Shown here piece after piece: positions 7,003 to 14,049 of a stretch of DNA of 28,477 bases (its first letter is position 1; each line of letters opens with the position of its first letter). The position numbers were made by a program, and so were the translations under genes. A model generated the notes under the pieces. It saw nothing but the letters and a program-made list of their open reading frames with translations, ran no database searches and was not told the DNA's origin. Origin of the DNA: Bacillota bacterium (lineage in GTDB: Bacteria; Bacillota; Clostridia; Lachnospirales; Lachnospiraceae); NCBI GenBank assembly GCA_023416695.1, contig JAEZGY010000057.1, positions 1-28,477 of the forward strand, read 5' to 3'.

Positions 7003-9171
7003 ATGGCAATTCGTTTATCGGGATTAAGTTCAGGGTTGGATACAGAATCTATCATTAAGGAGTTAATGTCTGCTCAAAGTATAAAAAAGACAAAACTCGA
7101 ACAGAGTAAAACAAAACTGGAATGGACCCAAGAGAAATGGCAAGATTTGAATACAAAGATTTATAACTTATATACGAATCAAGTTTCTAAGATGAGGTTA
7201 CAGTCATCCTACAAAACTAAATCGGTAGCGTCCTCTGATACTACTAAGGTATCTGCAACGGCAGGCGCAAATGCAGCTACTGGTTCTCATAGTATATCAG
7301 TTAGTCAGTTGGCAAGTGCCCAATATCTTACCAGCAATAAGGTAAGTCTTCAAGATGGTAGTGGAGATAAGGTTACTACTTCTACTAAGCTTACAGATTT
7401 AGGATTTAGTACTTCTGGTACTAACACGGTGATTAATATTAGTGGAAAGCAAGAGGTTGCTTATATAGTAACCGCAGATTCTAAAGTAAGTGACCTTGTA
7501 AGTGCATTTCAATCTGCAGGACTAAATGCATCCTTTGATAATACCCAACAGCGTTTCTTCATTAGTTCTAGTAGTAGTGGAGTAAGTCAACAATTTAGTG
7601 TCACTACAGGAGCTGTTAGGAATGAGTTTGTGGCTACGAGAGATAACCTAATGGCCACCACTGGATACAGCAGTTTAAATGCTACAGACAGAGGTAAAAT
7701 TGACGAGGCTCTTAAAGCATTTAACTATGGTGGATCGGGCGGTACTATTTCTATGGATAGTCTAAATGAGGCTCAGACAAGTGCCCATTTACTATTAGTT
7801 GATTTTGCATCCAAGGCTGCTAAGAACCAAACTATTACAGAAGCTAATGCGAAGGTTCGTGATACGGTTATTGCTAATGAGTTTGCTGGCAAATCGCAAG
7901 AAGATGTGATAAAAGAAGATTTAATCAAGAGTCTTGGGAAAGCAAATCCTGCTAATACTATTGAGGATAATGAAAATATGGCAAATGATAAGTATAATGC
8001 CATGACAGATGCAGAAAAACAGGCAGCTTATAACAAGATTATTGATGCAAAAGTAGCTGAGGTAAAATCTCAAGATAGTTATAAACAGATTTATAATGAT
8101 TATATTACCAACAATGAAGCAAACAATATTAGCGCAAGAATTAGTCAGTTGGAAGATCAACTGGTAGATTATGCTGCACAGTCTGGTCGGATTGACTATG
8201 TATCAGGTGCAACACCACTATCCAATATAGGTATGGCGGAGATTAGTTTAGTTACAGATACTAATGGAGTAAGTAGAGTACAAATCAATGGAGCCAATGG
8301 TACTATGTCTACTACGGATACACAAAATACGGTTCAGTATGGTGGTATGTCATTGGTAGGCGCTCAGGATGCCATTTTTACTCTGGATGGGGCAGAGCTT
8401 TCTAATGAAAATAATAGCTTTACGGTAAATAATCTAAATCTCAACCTAACAGGAGTTACTAGTGCACCGATTAGTTTAAATGTTACAAATGATACAAAAG
8501 CTACCTATGATGCAGTTAAGTCTTTTATTAAAGAATATAATGCTATTCTTAAAGAAATGAATACACTCTATTCTGCAAAATCTTCTAAGGGCTATGAGCC
8601 ATTAACCGATGATGAGAGAGAAGCTATGACAGATGATCAGATAGAGAAATGGGAAACTAAGATTAAGGATTCCTTACTTCGTAGAGATTCTACCTTGAGT
8701 AGTCTTTCAACTGCTATGAGGCAGGCAATGCAATCTAGTGTGGAGGTAGATGGAAAGAGTTATTCCCTATCGACTTTTGGTATCTGTACGTCTTATGATT
8801 ATAAGGAAAATGGATTGTTACATATCTATGGTGACACAGAGGATGCTACTTACTCAACCTATGATGACAAATTAATGAAAGCTCTTAATGAGGATTCTGA
8901 AAACACAATTAAAGCCTTAACTGGAATTGCACAGAATCTCTATACTGCAATGCAGGATAAAATGAAAGCGACTAGCATAAGCAGTGCTTTAACCTTTTAT
9001 AATGATAAACAGATAAAAACACAAATAACCGAGTATTCAACACGGATTAGTGATTGGGAGGACCGGCTTAAGGATATAGAAGATCGGTATTATAAGCAGT
9101 TTTCCACAATGGAGTCTGCCATGGCTAAAATTAACAGTCAATCTAGTTATCTTTCCAATCTCATGGGGTAA
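7003..9171 (+). CDS. fliD: Flagellar filament cap protein FliD (HAP2)
   Basis: A 722-residue cap protein that sits at the filament tip and guides flagellin folding. The N-terminus MAIRLSGLSSGLDTESIIKE, followed by LMSAQ, and the C-terminal helix (ISDWEDRLKDIEDRYYKQFS, then TMESAMAKINSQSSYLSNLMG) are diagnostic. The central surface-exposed part is large: a lysine/aspartate/asparagine-rich helical stretch around residues 205-390 appears inserted, making the protein longer than many FliD proteins (roughly 450-650). ATG 7003 follows AAGGAGGTGA. The C-terminal FliD helices are normally bound by a FliT-type chaperone, and a candidate lies two genes downstream. Confidence 0.93.
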   Translation: MAIRLSGLSSGLDTESIIKELMSAQSIKKTKLEQSKTKLEWTQEKWQDLNTKIYNLYTNQVSKMRLQSSYKTKSVASSDTTKVSATAGANAATGSHSISVSQLASAQYLTSNKVSLQDGSGDKVTTSTKLTDLGFSTSGTNTVINISGKQEVAYIVTADSKVSDLVSAFQSAGLNASFDNTQQRFFISSSSSGVSQQFSVTTGAVRNEFVATRDNLMATTGYSSLNATDRGKIDEALKAFNYGGSGGTISMDSLNEAQTSAHLLLVDFASKAAKNQTITEANAKVRDTVIANEFAGKSQEDVIKEDLIKSLGKANPANTIEDNENMANDKYNAMTDAEKQAAYNKIIDAKVAEVKSQDSYKQIYNDYITNNEANNISARISQLEDQLVDYAAQSGRIDYVSGATPLSNIGMAEISLVTDTNGVSRVQINGANGTMSTTDTQNTVQYGGMSLVGAQDAIFTLDGAELSNENNSFTVNNLNLNLTGVTSAPISLNVTNDTKATYDAVKSFIKEYNAILKEMNTLYSAKSSKGYEPLTDDEREAMTDDQIEKWETKIKDSLLRRDSTLSSLSTAMRQAMQSSVEVDGKSYSLSTFGICTSYDYKENGLLHIYGDTEDATYSTYDDKLMKALNEDSENTIKALTGIAQNLYTAMQDKMKATSISSALTFYNDKQIKTQITEYSTRISDWEDRLKDIEDRYYKQFSTMESAMAKINSQSSYLSNLMG

Positions 9172-9199
9172 ATAGGTGACATACAAGGAGGACAAGGGT

Positions 9200-9574
9200 A
9201 TGGCTGTGAATGCTACAAATGCCTATGTAAACACTACGATACAGACAGCTTCAAAAGCAGAGTTAACGTTGATGCTTTATGAGGGAGCTATCAAGTTTTG
9301 TAATATTGGTTTACTTGCTATTGAGAAAAAAGACATTTCAAAAGCACACGAGAATATTATGAAAGCACAGCGCATTATTGTAGAACTTCGTAGTACTTTG
9401 GATATGAAATATCCTGTTGCTAAGGATTTCGATCAAATTTATGATATTATCTATACAGAACTACTAGAGGCTAATATACGTAAAGATGCTGATATATTGA
9501 CAAATGCGTTGAATTTTATTAGAGAAATTCGTGATGTATGGAAGCAAGTTATGGAACTTAATAAAAGAAAATAG
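9200..9574 (+). CDS. fliS: Flagellin export chaperone FliS
   Basis: A 124-residue helical bundle with the FliS pattern: NAYVNTTIQTASKAELTLML, YEGAIKF, then ..KAQRIIVELRSTLDMKYPVA. FliS binds the C-terminal disordered region of flagellin in the cytoplasm and hands it to the export gate. In Bacillus it also helps FliW bind flagellin. The open frame extends to GTG 9176, but ATG 9200 is chosen because AAGGAGG at 9185-9191 is eight bases upstream and the protein then begins MAVNATNAY, as is usual for the family. Confidence 0.94.
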   Translation: MAVNATNAYVNTTIQTASKAELTLMLYEGAIKFCNIGLLAIEKKDISKAHENIMKAQRIIVELRSTLDMKYPVAKDFDQIYDIIYTELLEANIRKDADILTNALNFIREIRDVWKQVMELNKRK

Positions 9575-9583
9575 GATAACAAT

Positions 9584-10075
9584 ATGGTAGATGAGAAGAA
9601 TTTCGGCATATATGTAAACATATTAAGTCAAACACTACAAAAGAAGAATAGTATTTTAGATGAATTACTCCTGTTAGATAAAAAACAACAACAACTAGCA
9701 AAAGAGAATATCGCTAACGTGGATGAGTTCCAAAGTTTATTAGATCAAAAAGCGTTATTACTGGAACAATTAGAGCAGTTAGACAATGGTTTCGAACTAA
9801 GTTATGCTAGGGTAAAGGATGCCTTTTCCGTTTATAAGGATAAGTATCAGAAGCTAATTATCTCCATGCAAGAGAATATAATAGCTATTTCCAAAAAGGT
9901 TATGGAAATACAGCGCCTTGAAATTCAAAATAGAGATTTCTTACAGATTAGATTTTCTGATATGCGAAAAAGGATTAAAGACTATAATGTAAGTAGTAAG
10001 AGCATTAGTAACTACTATAAAAATATGTCCAATGCTTTTAATGGAGAAGCTCAATTTATGGATAAGAAGAAATAG
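9584..10075 (+). CDS. Putative FliT/FlgN-like flagellar export chaperone
   Basis: A 163-residue protein predicted to be all-helical with strong coiled-coil character (LDELLLLDKKQQQLAKENIA, LLDQKALLLEQLEQL). It starts nine bases after fliS. Its position after fliD-fliS, its size and its amphipathic helices fit a FliT-type chaperone for FliD or a second FlgN-type chaperone, but the family is too divergent to decide by eye and the symbol is left blank. The ribosome site (AGGATAAC before ATG 9584) is weak, so translation may be coupled to fliS. It is followed immediately by an intrinsic terminator and is probably the last gene of the sigma-28 unit. Confidence 0.65.
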   Translation: MVDEKNFGIYVNILSQTLQKKNSILDELLLLDKKQQQLAKENIANVDEFQSLLDQKALLLEQLEQLDNGFELSYARVKDAFSVYKDKYQKLIISMQENIIAISKKVMEIQRLEIQNRDFLQIRFSDMRKRIKDYNVSSKSISNYYKNMSNAFNGEAQFMDKKK

Positions 10076-10080
10076 AAGAG

Positions 10081-10111
10081 AGGTGTATTGGAGAACCAAT
10101 GCACCTTTTTT
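10081..10111 (+). terminator. Intrinsic terminator inside the flagellar cluster
   Basis: Stem AGGTGTATTGG (10081-10091) and CCAATGCACCT (10096-10106), 11 pairs with one G-U, a four-base loop AGAA, then six T (10106-10111). It begins five bases after the stop of the FliT-like gene and ends 20 bases before the next start, with no clear promoter in between. The genes downstream therefore seem to depend on read-through. Confidence 0.85.
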
Positions 10112-10131
10112 AACATGGAGGGGAAAGCCTT

Positions 10132-10452
10132 ATGAGCAATGAAATAGTAGAAATCGAAAAAAACATAGAAGAATTATATGTAATTGCCACCTTATTTTAT
10201 CAAGGAAAGGATGAGCAAGGCTTTTCCCTGATGAATGCAGCCACTAATAGAATGCTTACTGTGGTAGATAAGATAGTTCATTTGACTGAGCAGGACAAGA
10301 GTAAAAATGACATAGATTTAAACTTTGTGAATGCAGCATTGACAGAAATTTTGAATGCATATGAAAATAAAGATGGTATATTGATAGCAGATCTTTTGAC
10401 ATTTGAATTACTAGACCATTTGGAGTTTGTATTAAATCAGTGGAGACAATAA
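10132..10452 (+). CDS. Small helical protein resembling the N-terminal domain of the second Maf protein
   Basis: A 106-residue acidic helical protein with no named family that I recognise. Its C-terminal part (ALTEILNAYENKDGILIADL, residues 69-88, then LTFELLDHLEFVL) aligns without gaps with residues 61-96 of the Maf protein at 16599-18191 (ALQNIFHTQQNNDTVLLADL, then LEIQLLPLFDTLL), with about a third of positions identical, and the preceding helix also matches in kind. It lies 13 bases before the first maf gene, which lacks this domain, so it is probably the detached accessory subunit of that enzyme. ATG 10132 follows ATGGAGGGG. Function is unknown; a role in flagellin modification is inferred from context. 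Confidence 0.8.
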   Translation: MSNEIVEIEKNIEELYVIATLFYQGKDEQGFSLMNAATNRMLTVVDKIVHLTEQDKSKNDIDLNFVNAALTEILNAYENKDGILIADLLTFELLDHLEFVLNQWRQ

Positions 10453-10465
10453 TGGGGGTAATAGG

Positions 10466-12316
10466 ATGAATCTATATGAAGATAATATAAAGGTACTAAA
10501 GGAAAAACAACCATCACTATATAATAAATTGAATAGAGAAAGAGAACGTCCACAACAACAACTGATGATTGACGAAGTAAAAGCTTTAAATGGTGAGCCA
10601 ATCTTAATCGTGAAAAGGGATGAGAAAGTTTACCGACTTAACAGTCTATACAATCCTAGTCATGAAGCAACTGTATGGAGTGAACAGTTTGTAGAAAAAT
10701 ATTTTGAACAAGTCTATATTCTATATGGTCTTGGTAATGGATATTCTTTTCGAGCATTAAGAAATCAGATAAAAGGAAAGTACTGCATCGTCGTATATGA
10801 GCCATCTATAGAGATGTTTCAATATGCAATGGAGCATTATAATTATACAGATATTTTAGGTTGTGACAATGTGGAATTTGTTGTAAAAGGTGTGAATGAG
10901 GAAGATCTACATAATATTTTATTATCAGTAGTACATTGGAATAATATTTTTGCCCAGTATCTATGTGTCACCAATGGGTATCGAGAACTGTTTCAAGATG
11001 AAATGGAGTTCGTATTAAAAATCATTGATGAGAACAGTTTAACAGTGGTAACTAATCATAACACCAATAAGAGATTTGGGAAGTCTTTTACACAAAATAT
11101 AATTGCAAACTATCAATATCTATCGACATCAAACAGTATCATGGAATTTAGGGGTGAGATTCCAGAAGGTGTACCAGCCATTGTAGTAGCAGCAGGGCCA
11201 TCACTAGATCTAAATGTAGAACAGCTTAAAAAGGCTAAGGGAAAAGCTGTAATTATTAGTGTAGATAGAGCGTTGGATACGCTTATAGCCCATGGTATAC
11301 TGCCGGATTTTAGTATTACAGTTGATGCTAATAAACCTCCAAGGTTTTACGATAATCCAGTCACATGGGAAATCCCGTTGTTTTTTCCTCTTATAGCAAA
11401 CAACAAAATCATTTGCCGTCATAGAGGTCGTAAAATCATGTTTGGTTCAAATCCAATGGCAGATCAGTACTATGAGCGTTTAGGCCAGGCATATTATGGA
11501 GGAGGGTATGGCGGTAGTGTGGCCACAGCGGCTTTAACAGTAGCTTATACAATGGGGATTAATACTATTATTCTGGTAGGGCAAGATCTTGCTTATAAGA
11601 ATGGATTTACTCATGCAGGAGGGGTACAAATTCCAGAAGGGGTAAAGGAAGAGGATTTAGTAAAAGTAAAAGGAATCAATGGAGAAGAGCTATATACAGG
11701 CAGTGATATGTACGGATACATATTATGGTTTCAAAAAGCCATTATGAATCAGAAAGATAAAATGCATGTCATAGATGCAACGGAAGGTGGAGCTTTAATT
11801 AAAGGAACAGATATCATGGCCCTAGAGAATGCCATTCAGGAGTATTGTAAAGTGGAGTTCAATGTGAATTCCTTGCTTGAAAAACACAAAATTACTGATG
11901 AGGAAAGAAAACATCAAATATGTCTAGAAGTATTTCAGGATGCCTATGCTAATCTAAAAGAGTTCTATATAAAAGCCAATAAAGCAGAAAATCTTTGCAA
12001 GAATCTACTTACTCATATAATCAAGTACCATGGAATTAACAATAAGGGATTGCAACTAGTAAAGGAATTATCCAAGCTGAATTTAGAAATGGAAGAGATG
12101 TATATCTATCCAATGATAGAGGATTACGGTTATATGGATAGTGCTGAAGAAACCATCAATATCAATAAGCTGGATGATAAAGAGTTAGCCAATCAAAGAA
12201 GAACTTTTGAAATGCTTAGTAAATTACATAAGATAAATAAGATTGCCTGTAAGGAGCTTATTGACTATCTAGAACCTTTTTTAGAAAATTATGAAAAAAG
12301 TTTAATTAAGAACTAA
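10466..12316 (+). CDS. Motility-associated factor (Maf, DUF115) putative flagellin glycosyltransferase
   Basis: A 616-residue protein of the Maf / 6-hydroxymethylpterin pyrophosphokinase MptE-like family. The core has VVAAGPSLDLN (about 240-250), VDANKPPRFYDNP, GGYGGSVATAALT and LVGQDLAYKNGFTHAGG. Family members modify flagellin with nonulosonic-acid-type sugars before export; a flagellin gene follows 141 bases downstream. The N-terminal domain (residues 1-130) precedes the core and a C-terminal helical region (about 470-616) follows IDATEGGALIKGTDIM. No biosynthetic genes for pseudaminic or legionaminic acid are in the window, so the sugar donor is unknown. ATG 10466 follows a short GGGGGTAATAGG site. 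Its stop codon overlaps the -35 of the flagellin promoter. Confidence 0.82.
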   Translation: MNLYEDNIKVLKEKQPSLYNKLNRERERPQQQLMIDEVKALNGEPILIVKRDEKVYRLNSLYNPSHEATVWSEQFVEKYFEQVYILYGLGNGYSFRALRNQIKGKYCIVVYEPSIEMFQYAMEHYNYTDILGCDNVEFVVKGVNEEDLHNILLSVVHWNNIFAQYLCVTNGYRELFQDEMEFVLKIIDENSLTVVTNHNTNKRFGKSFTQNIIANYQYLSTSNSIMEFRGEIPEGVPAIVVAAGPSLDLNVEQLKKAKGKAVIISVDRALDTLIAHGILPDFSITVDANKPPRFYDNPVTWEIPLFFPLIANNKIICRHRGRKIMFGSNPMADQYYERLGQAYYGGGYGGSVATAALTVAYTMGINTIILVGQDLAYKNGFTHAGGVQIPEGVKEEDLVKVKGINGEELYTGSDMYGYILWFQKAIMNQKDKMHVIDATEGGALIKGTDIMALENAIQEYCKVEFNVNSLLEKHKITDEERKHQICLEVFQDAYANLKEFYIKANKAENLCKNLLTHIIKYHGINNKGLQLVKELSKLNLEMEEMYIYPMIEDYGYMDSAEETININKLDDKELANQRRTFEMLSKLHKINKIACKELIDYLEPFLENYEKSLIKN

Positions 12317-12340
12317 AGTAAAAAATAGATAGTCCGATAT
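12314..12340 (+). promoter_or_regulatory. Sigma-28 promoter of the flagellin gene
   Basis: TAAA at 12314-12317 and TCCGATAT at 12333-12340 are separated by 15 bases, an almost perfect sigma-28 (SigD/FliA) promoter. The -35 overlaps the TAA stop of the upstream maf gene. Initiation near 12347 would give an untranslated leader of about 110 bases. Confidence 0.88.
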
Positions 12341-12390
12341 ATATAATACAAAGAGAGATATCTTTCAAATGAACAAGTAGCCAATTAATT

Positions 12391-12452
12391 TATATCTGCT
12401 TAGCAGATATACCACTTAGTAGAAAGGATTCTACTAACAAAATCAAGGAGGA
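12391..12452 (+). promoter_or_regulatory. Structured flagellin leader with probable CsrA binding sites
   Basis: Two perfect hairpins lie in the leader. The first is TATATCTGC (12391-12399) with GCAGATATA (12403-12411). The second is TTAGTAGAA (12416-12424) with TTCTACTAA (12429-12437) and presents AGGA (12425-12428) as its loop. The Shine-Dalgarno AAGGAGG (12445-12451) holds another GGA about 20 bases downstream. A GGA in a hairpin loop plus a GGA in the ribosome site is the layout of CsrA-repressed flagellin leaders in Firmicutes. Confidence 0.72.
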
Positions 12453-12457
12453 ATTGT

Positions 12458-13276
12458 ATGATAATACAACATAACATGGCAGCAGCCAACACAAACAGAC
12501 AGTTAGGTATCACCAATGGAAATCTTTCCAAAGCAACTGAGAAATTATCTTCAGGTTACAGAATCAACCGTGCAGGCGATGATGCAGCTGGTTTATCCAT
12601 TTCTGAAAAGATGAGAGGCCAGATTAGAGGACTTGATCAGGCATCTACCAATGCTCAGGATGGTATTTCTTTAATTCAAACAGCAGAAGGTGCTTTAAAT
12701 GAAACACACTCTATTCTTCAGAGAATGAGAGAATTAGCAGTACAGGCAGCTAATGATACTAACGTAACTGCAGATAGAACTGCAATCGACGCTGAAATGG
12801 ATCAGTTAAGAGATGAAATTACTAGAATTTCTGATACTACTGAGTTCAATACAATGAAGTTGTTAGATGGAACTTATAGTAGTACAGCATTAAATCTTCA
12901 AGTTGGTGCAAATGAGGGCCAAAATATTGAAATCAAGATTAGTGATTCTAGTGCTACTGCTTTAAGCGTTGATAATCTTGATGTTTCTACCTATGCTAAA
13001 GCAGGCTCTGCTATAACATTAATTGATTCAGCGATTACTACTATCTCTACTGCAAGATCTAACCTTGGTGCATTCCAGAACAGACTTGAGCATACTATCG
13101 CTAATGCAGATAATACTTCTGAGAACTTACAAGCAGCTGAATCTCGTATTCGTGACGTAGATATGGCTAGAATGATGGTATCCTACTCTAAGGATAGCAT
13201 CCTTCAACAAGCAGCTCAATCTATGCTTGCTCAGGCTAACCAATCTACTCAAGGTGTACTTAACTTACTAAGATAA
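12458..13276 (+). CDS. hag: Flagellin
   Basis: A 272-residue filament subunit. The N-terminal D0/D1 block (MIIQHNMAAANTNRQLGITN, ..SSGYRINRAGDDAAGLSISEKM) and the C-terminal block (ESRIRDVDMARMMVSYSKDS, ILQQAAQSMLAQANQ) are classical. Only a short Ser/Thr-rich bridge (about residues 145-190) joins them, so the protein has essentially no D2/D3 outer domains; this size is common in Firmicutes. Ser/Thr in the bridge are candidate sites for Maf-dependent glycosylation. It is driven by its own sigma-28 promoter, likely repressed by CsrA, and is followed by a strong terminator, so it is monocistronic. Codon use is rich in frequent codons (GCA, GCT, AGA, CAG), as expected for a highly expressed gene. 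Confidence 0.97.
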   Translation: MIIQHNMAAANTNRQLGITNGNLSKATEKLSSGYRINRAGDDAAGLSISEKMRGQIRGLDQASTNAQDGISLIQTAEGALNETHSILQRMRELAVQAANDTNVTADRTAIDAEMDQLRDEITRISDTTEFNTMKLLDGTYSSTALNLQVGANEGQNIEIKISDSSATALSVDNLDVSTYAKAGSAITLIDSAITTISTARSNLGAFQNRLEHTIANADNTSENLQAAESRIRDVDMARMMVSYSKDSILQQAAQSMLAQANQSTQGVLNLLR

Positions 13277-13297
13277 TGTTTATGTAAAATCATACGA

Positions 13298-13335
13298 AGA
13301 AGGCTTAGGACAATAGTCCTAAGCCTTCTTTTTTT
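13298..13335 (+). terminator. Strong intrinsic terminator after flagellin
   Basis: A 13-pair perfect stem, AGAAGGCTTAGGA (13298-13310) with TCCTAAGCCTTCT (13317-13329), loop CAATAG, followed by seven T to 13335. Confidence 0.93.
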
Positions 13336-13381
13336 ATATGAGAAATTGCTATAAAATCATAAAGAAAGATGTAGTCTCCCC

Positions 13382-13410
13382 TTGTTGTGAAAAAGAGAAT
13401 ATGATAAAAT
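13382..13410 (+). promoter_or_regulatory. Possible sigma-A promoter for lspA
   Basis: TTGTTG (13382-13387), a 17-base spacer and TAAAAT (13405-13410). Each hexamer is an imperfect match, but a promoter is needed between the flagellin terminator and lspA and this is the best-spaced candidate. It would give a leader of about 50 bases. Confidence 0.45.
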
Positions 13411-13466
13411 AATATGTATAAATGGAATTATATAGTAGCTCATTCTAGGAAGATAGGAGGTTTTGT

Positions 13467-13922
13467 ATGGGGTTCATTATCATTATTGCTAGTATATGCA
13501 TTGCGGAACATTTTATGAAACGATATATCGTGCAACATGTTAAACCTGGAACGAAAATCATGAAGGATCATATAACCTTACATCATTATCATAACAAAGG
13601 GGTAGCGTTAAATGTATTTCAGCATCATGTAAAGTTTGTTAAGATATTGACTGGTTCCTTAATTGGTATTCTTTTAGTTTTACTAGGATGGCTGATAGGT
13701 CAGAAAAAAGGTTTTCTCTGCAAATTAGGATTAAGTCTCATGGTGGGAGGAGCCTTAAGTAATTTTGTTGACCGTATTAAAAATGGAGATGTATTTGATT
13801 ATTTTAGTGTGAATCATGGGAAAAAATTAAAGACAATTATATTCAATATAGCAGATGTAGCTGTCTTACTTGGTGGAATCTTAACGGCCATCGGTACAAT
13901 CTTTTTTTCAAAGGATAAATAA
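13467..13922 (+). CDS. lspA: Lipoprotein signal peptidase (signal peptidase II), divergent
   Basis: A 151-residue membrane protein with four hydrophobic segments (about residues 2-14, 58-78, 85-97 and 125-147). It carries the LspA signatures NKGVAL (43-48), GGALSNFVDRI (94-104) and FNIADVAVLLGG (126-137); Asp102 and Asp130 match the catalytic aspartate pair that cleaves the signal peptide of diacylated prolipoproteins. The segment equivalent to the usual first-helix D-Q-x-x-K motif reads AEHFMKRY, so that conserved Asp is replaced by Glu14. This may be a second, specialised LspA rather than the main housekeeping enzyme. ATG 13467 follows AGATAGGAGG. Confidence 0.82.
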   Translation: MGFIIIIASICIAEHFMKRYIVQHVKPGTKIMKDHITLHHYHNKGVALNVFQHHVKFVKILTGSLIGILLVLLGWLIGQKKGFLCKLGLSLMVGGALSNFVDRIKNGDVFDYFSVNHGKKLKTIIFNIADVAVLLGGILTAIGTIFFSKDK

Positions 13923-13927
13923 TACTA

Positions 13928-13973
13928 GTTGCTTGCGTATCATGGATGATTACGCAAGCAACAGTTTTGTTTT
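13928..13973 (+). terminator. Intrinsic terminator after lspA
   Basis: A perfect 12-pair stem, GTTGCTTGCGTA (13928-13939) with TACGCAAGCAAC (13951-13962), followed by an interrupted T tract AGTTTTGTTTT. It starts five bases after the lspA stop. Confidence 0.8.
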
Positions 13974-14049
13974 AAGTGAAGTTAAGTGTGTTATTGGTAG
14001 TGCGAATGTACAGATTAAATAATCAGTGAGACGAAAGAGGTTAAAGGGA

